Below the pieces are notes generated by a model that was not told the origin of the DNA, ran no database searches, and saw only the letters and a program-made list of their open reading frames with translations. A program made the position numbers and the translations under genes. From Plecoglossus altivelis (Eukaryota > Chordata > Actinopteri > Osmeriformes > Plecoglossidae), in contig BROE01000025.1 in assembly GCA_036571765.1 (NCBI GenBank), forward strand, positions 2,674,855 to 2,738,854: 64,000 bases of DNA, given 5' to 3'. Positions 63,455 through 64,000 of this stretch are shown here, one piece after another. Every line of letters starts with the position of its first letter. Position 1 is the first letter of the stretch.

Positions 63455-63524
63455 GTACTGCTCAATGTGTGGAATTCACCAAACATTCTCCATGTTGAAC
63501 GTCGTTTAGAAGGAACTTTTCAAA

Positions 63525-63777
63525 CTAGTGTGTGTGTGTGTCTCATGACACAGGATCACAAGTGTGTAACCCCTGTGTGTGTGTGTGTGTCTCATGACAC
63601 AGGATCACAAGTGTGTAACCCCTGTGTGTGTGTGTGTGTGTGTCTCATGACACAGGATCACAAGTGTGTAACCCCTGTGTGTGTGTGTGTGTCTACTGAC
63701 ACAGGACCACAAGTCTGTAACCCCTGTATGTGTGTGTGTGTGTGTGTGTACTGACACAGGATCACAAGTGTGTAACC

Positions 63778-63815
<38 letters not shown>

Positions 63816-63846
63816 TCTACTGACACAGGATCACAAGTGTGTAACC

Positions 63847-63882
<36 letters not shown>

Positions 63883-64000
63883 TACTGACACAGGATCACA
63901 AGTGTGTAACCCCTGTGTGTGTATGTGTGTGTATCTCTACTGACACAGGATCACAAGGTGTAACCCTTGTGTGTGTGTGTGTCTACTGACACAGGATCAC
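63525..64000. repeat. GT-rich minisatellite running off the window
   Basis: Eight or more units of variable (GT)n followed by CTGACACAGGATCACAAGTG and TGTAACCC, roughly 55-75 bp each, in ARK2C intron 2 and continuing past the right edge. Length variation comes mainly from the GT part. Confidence 0.92.

Overview
The window is vertebrate nuclear DNA, almost certainly from a ray-finned (teleost) fish. Multi-exon genes with GT-AG introns encode proteins that align residue for residue, from memory, with vertebrate families. Introns are short (often 80-400 bp) and crowded with CA/GT, GA and GTGA microsatellites and longer minisatellites. tRNA-derived SINE remnants carry a tail resembling the one common in fish SINEs. 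The species cannot be named from the sequence. There is no operon, CRISPR array, phage or complete autonomous transposon.

Layout, left to right. Positions 1-1500 are repeat-rich intergenic DNA. THOC5 (-, CDS 1645-9603, 19 exons) and TFIP11 (-, 10303-15379, 14 exons) act in mRNA export and spliceosome disassembly. LSM1 (-, 16530-17519) and BAG4 (+, 18113-20723) lie head to head. Then come four + strand genes: a DUSP26-like phosphatase (23071-24317), GGH (25170-28292), RNF122 (29166-37781) and CSGALNACT1 (41164-44774). PLPP1 (+, 46565-50365) converges on ATP5F1A (-, 54434-58962) across about 3 kb of gene-free DNA. ATP5F1A lies head to head with ARK2C/RNF165 (+, from 59343), which runs off the right edge.

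I derived every exon by reading splice sites, checking codon phase across each junction and comparing with the remembered human protein. Total lengths close to the human ones (THOC5 689 aa, TFIP11 840, LSM1 133, GGH 317, RNF122 155, PLPP1 287, ATP5F1A 551) support the models. The one junction that fails is the RNF122 exon 3 donor, which is one base out of register.

The genes do not form one pathway. Their human counterparts lie on several chromosomes (22q12; 8p11-p21 plus 8q; 5q; 18q21), so the block is a teleost-specific join of older syntenic segments. LSM1-BAG4 and ATP5F1A/ARK2C are old neighbourhoods.

I found no undescribed biological system. The best leads are the RNF122 junction, a 37-bp triplication across a THOC5 splice donor, a GC-AG intron in ATP5F1A, a nine-unit array of tRNA-like A-box repeats beside a SINE, a 30-bp-arm hairpin in a CSGALNACT1 intron, and a fold-back element between PLPP1 and ATP5F1A.
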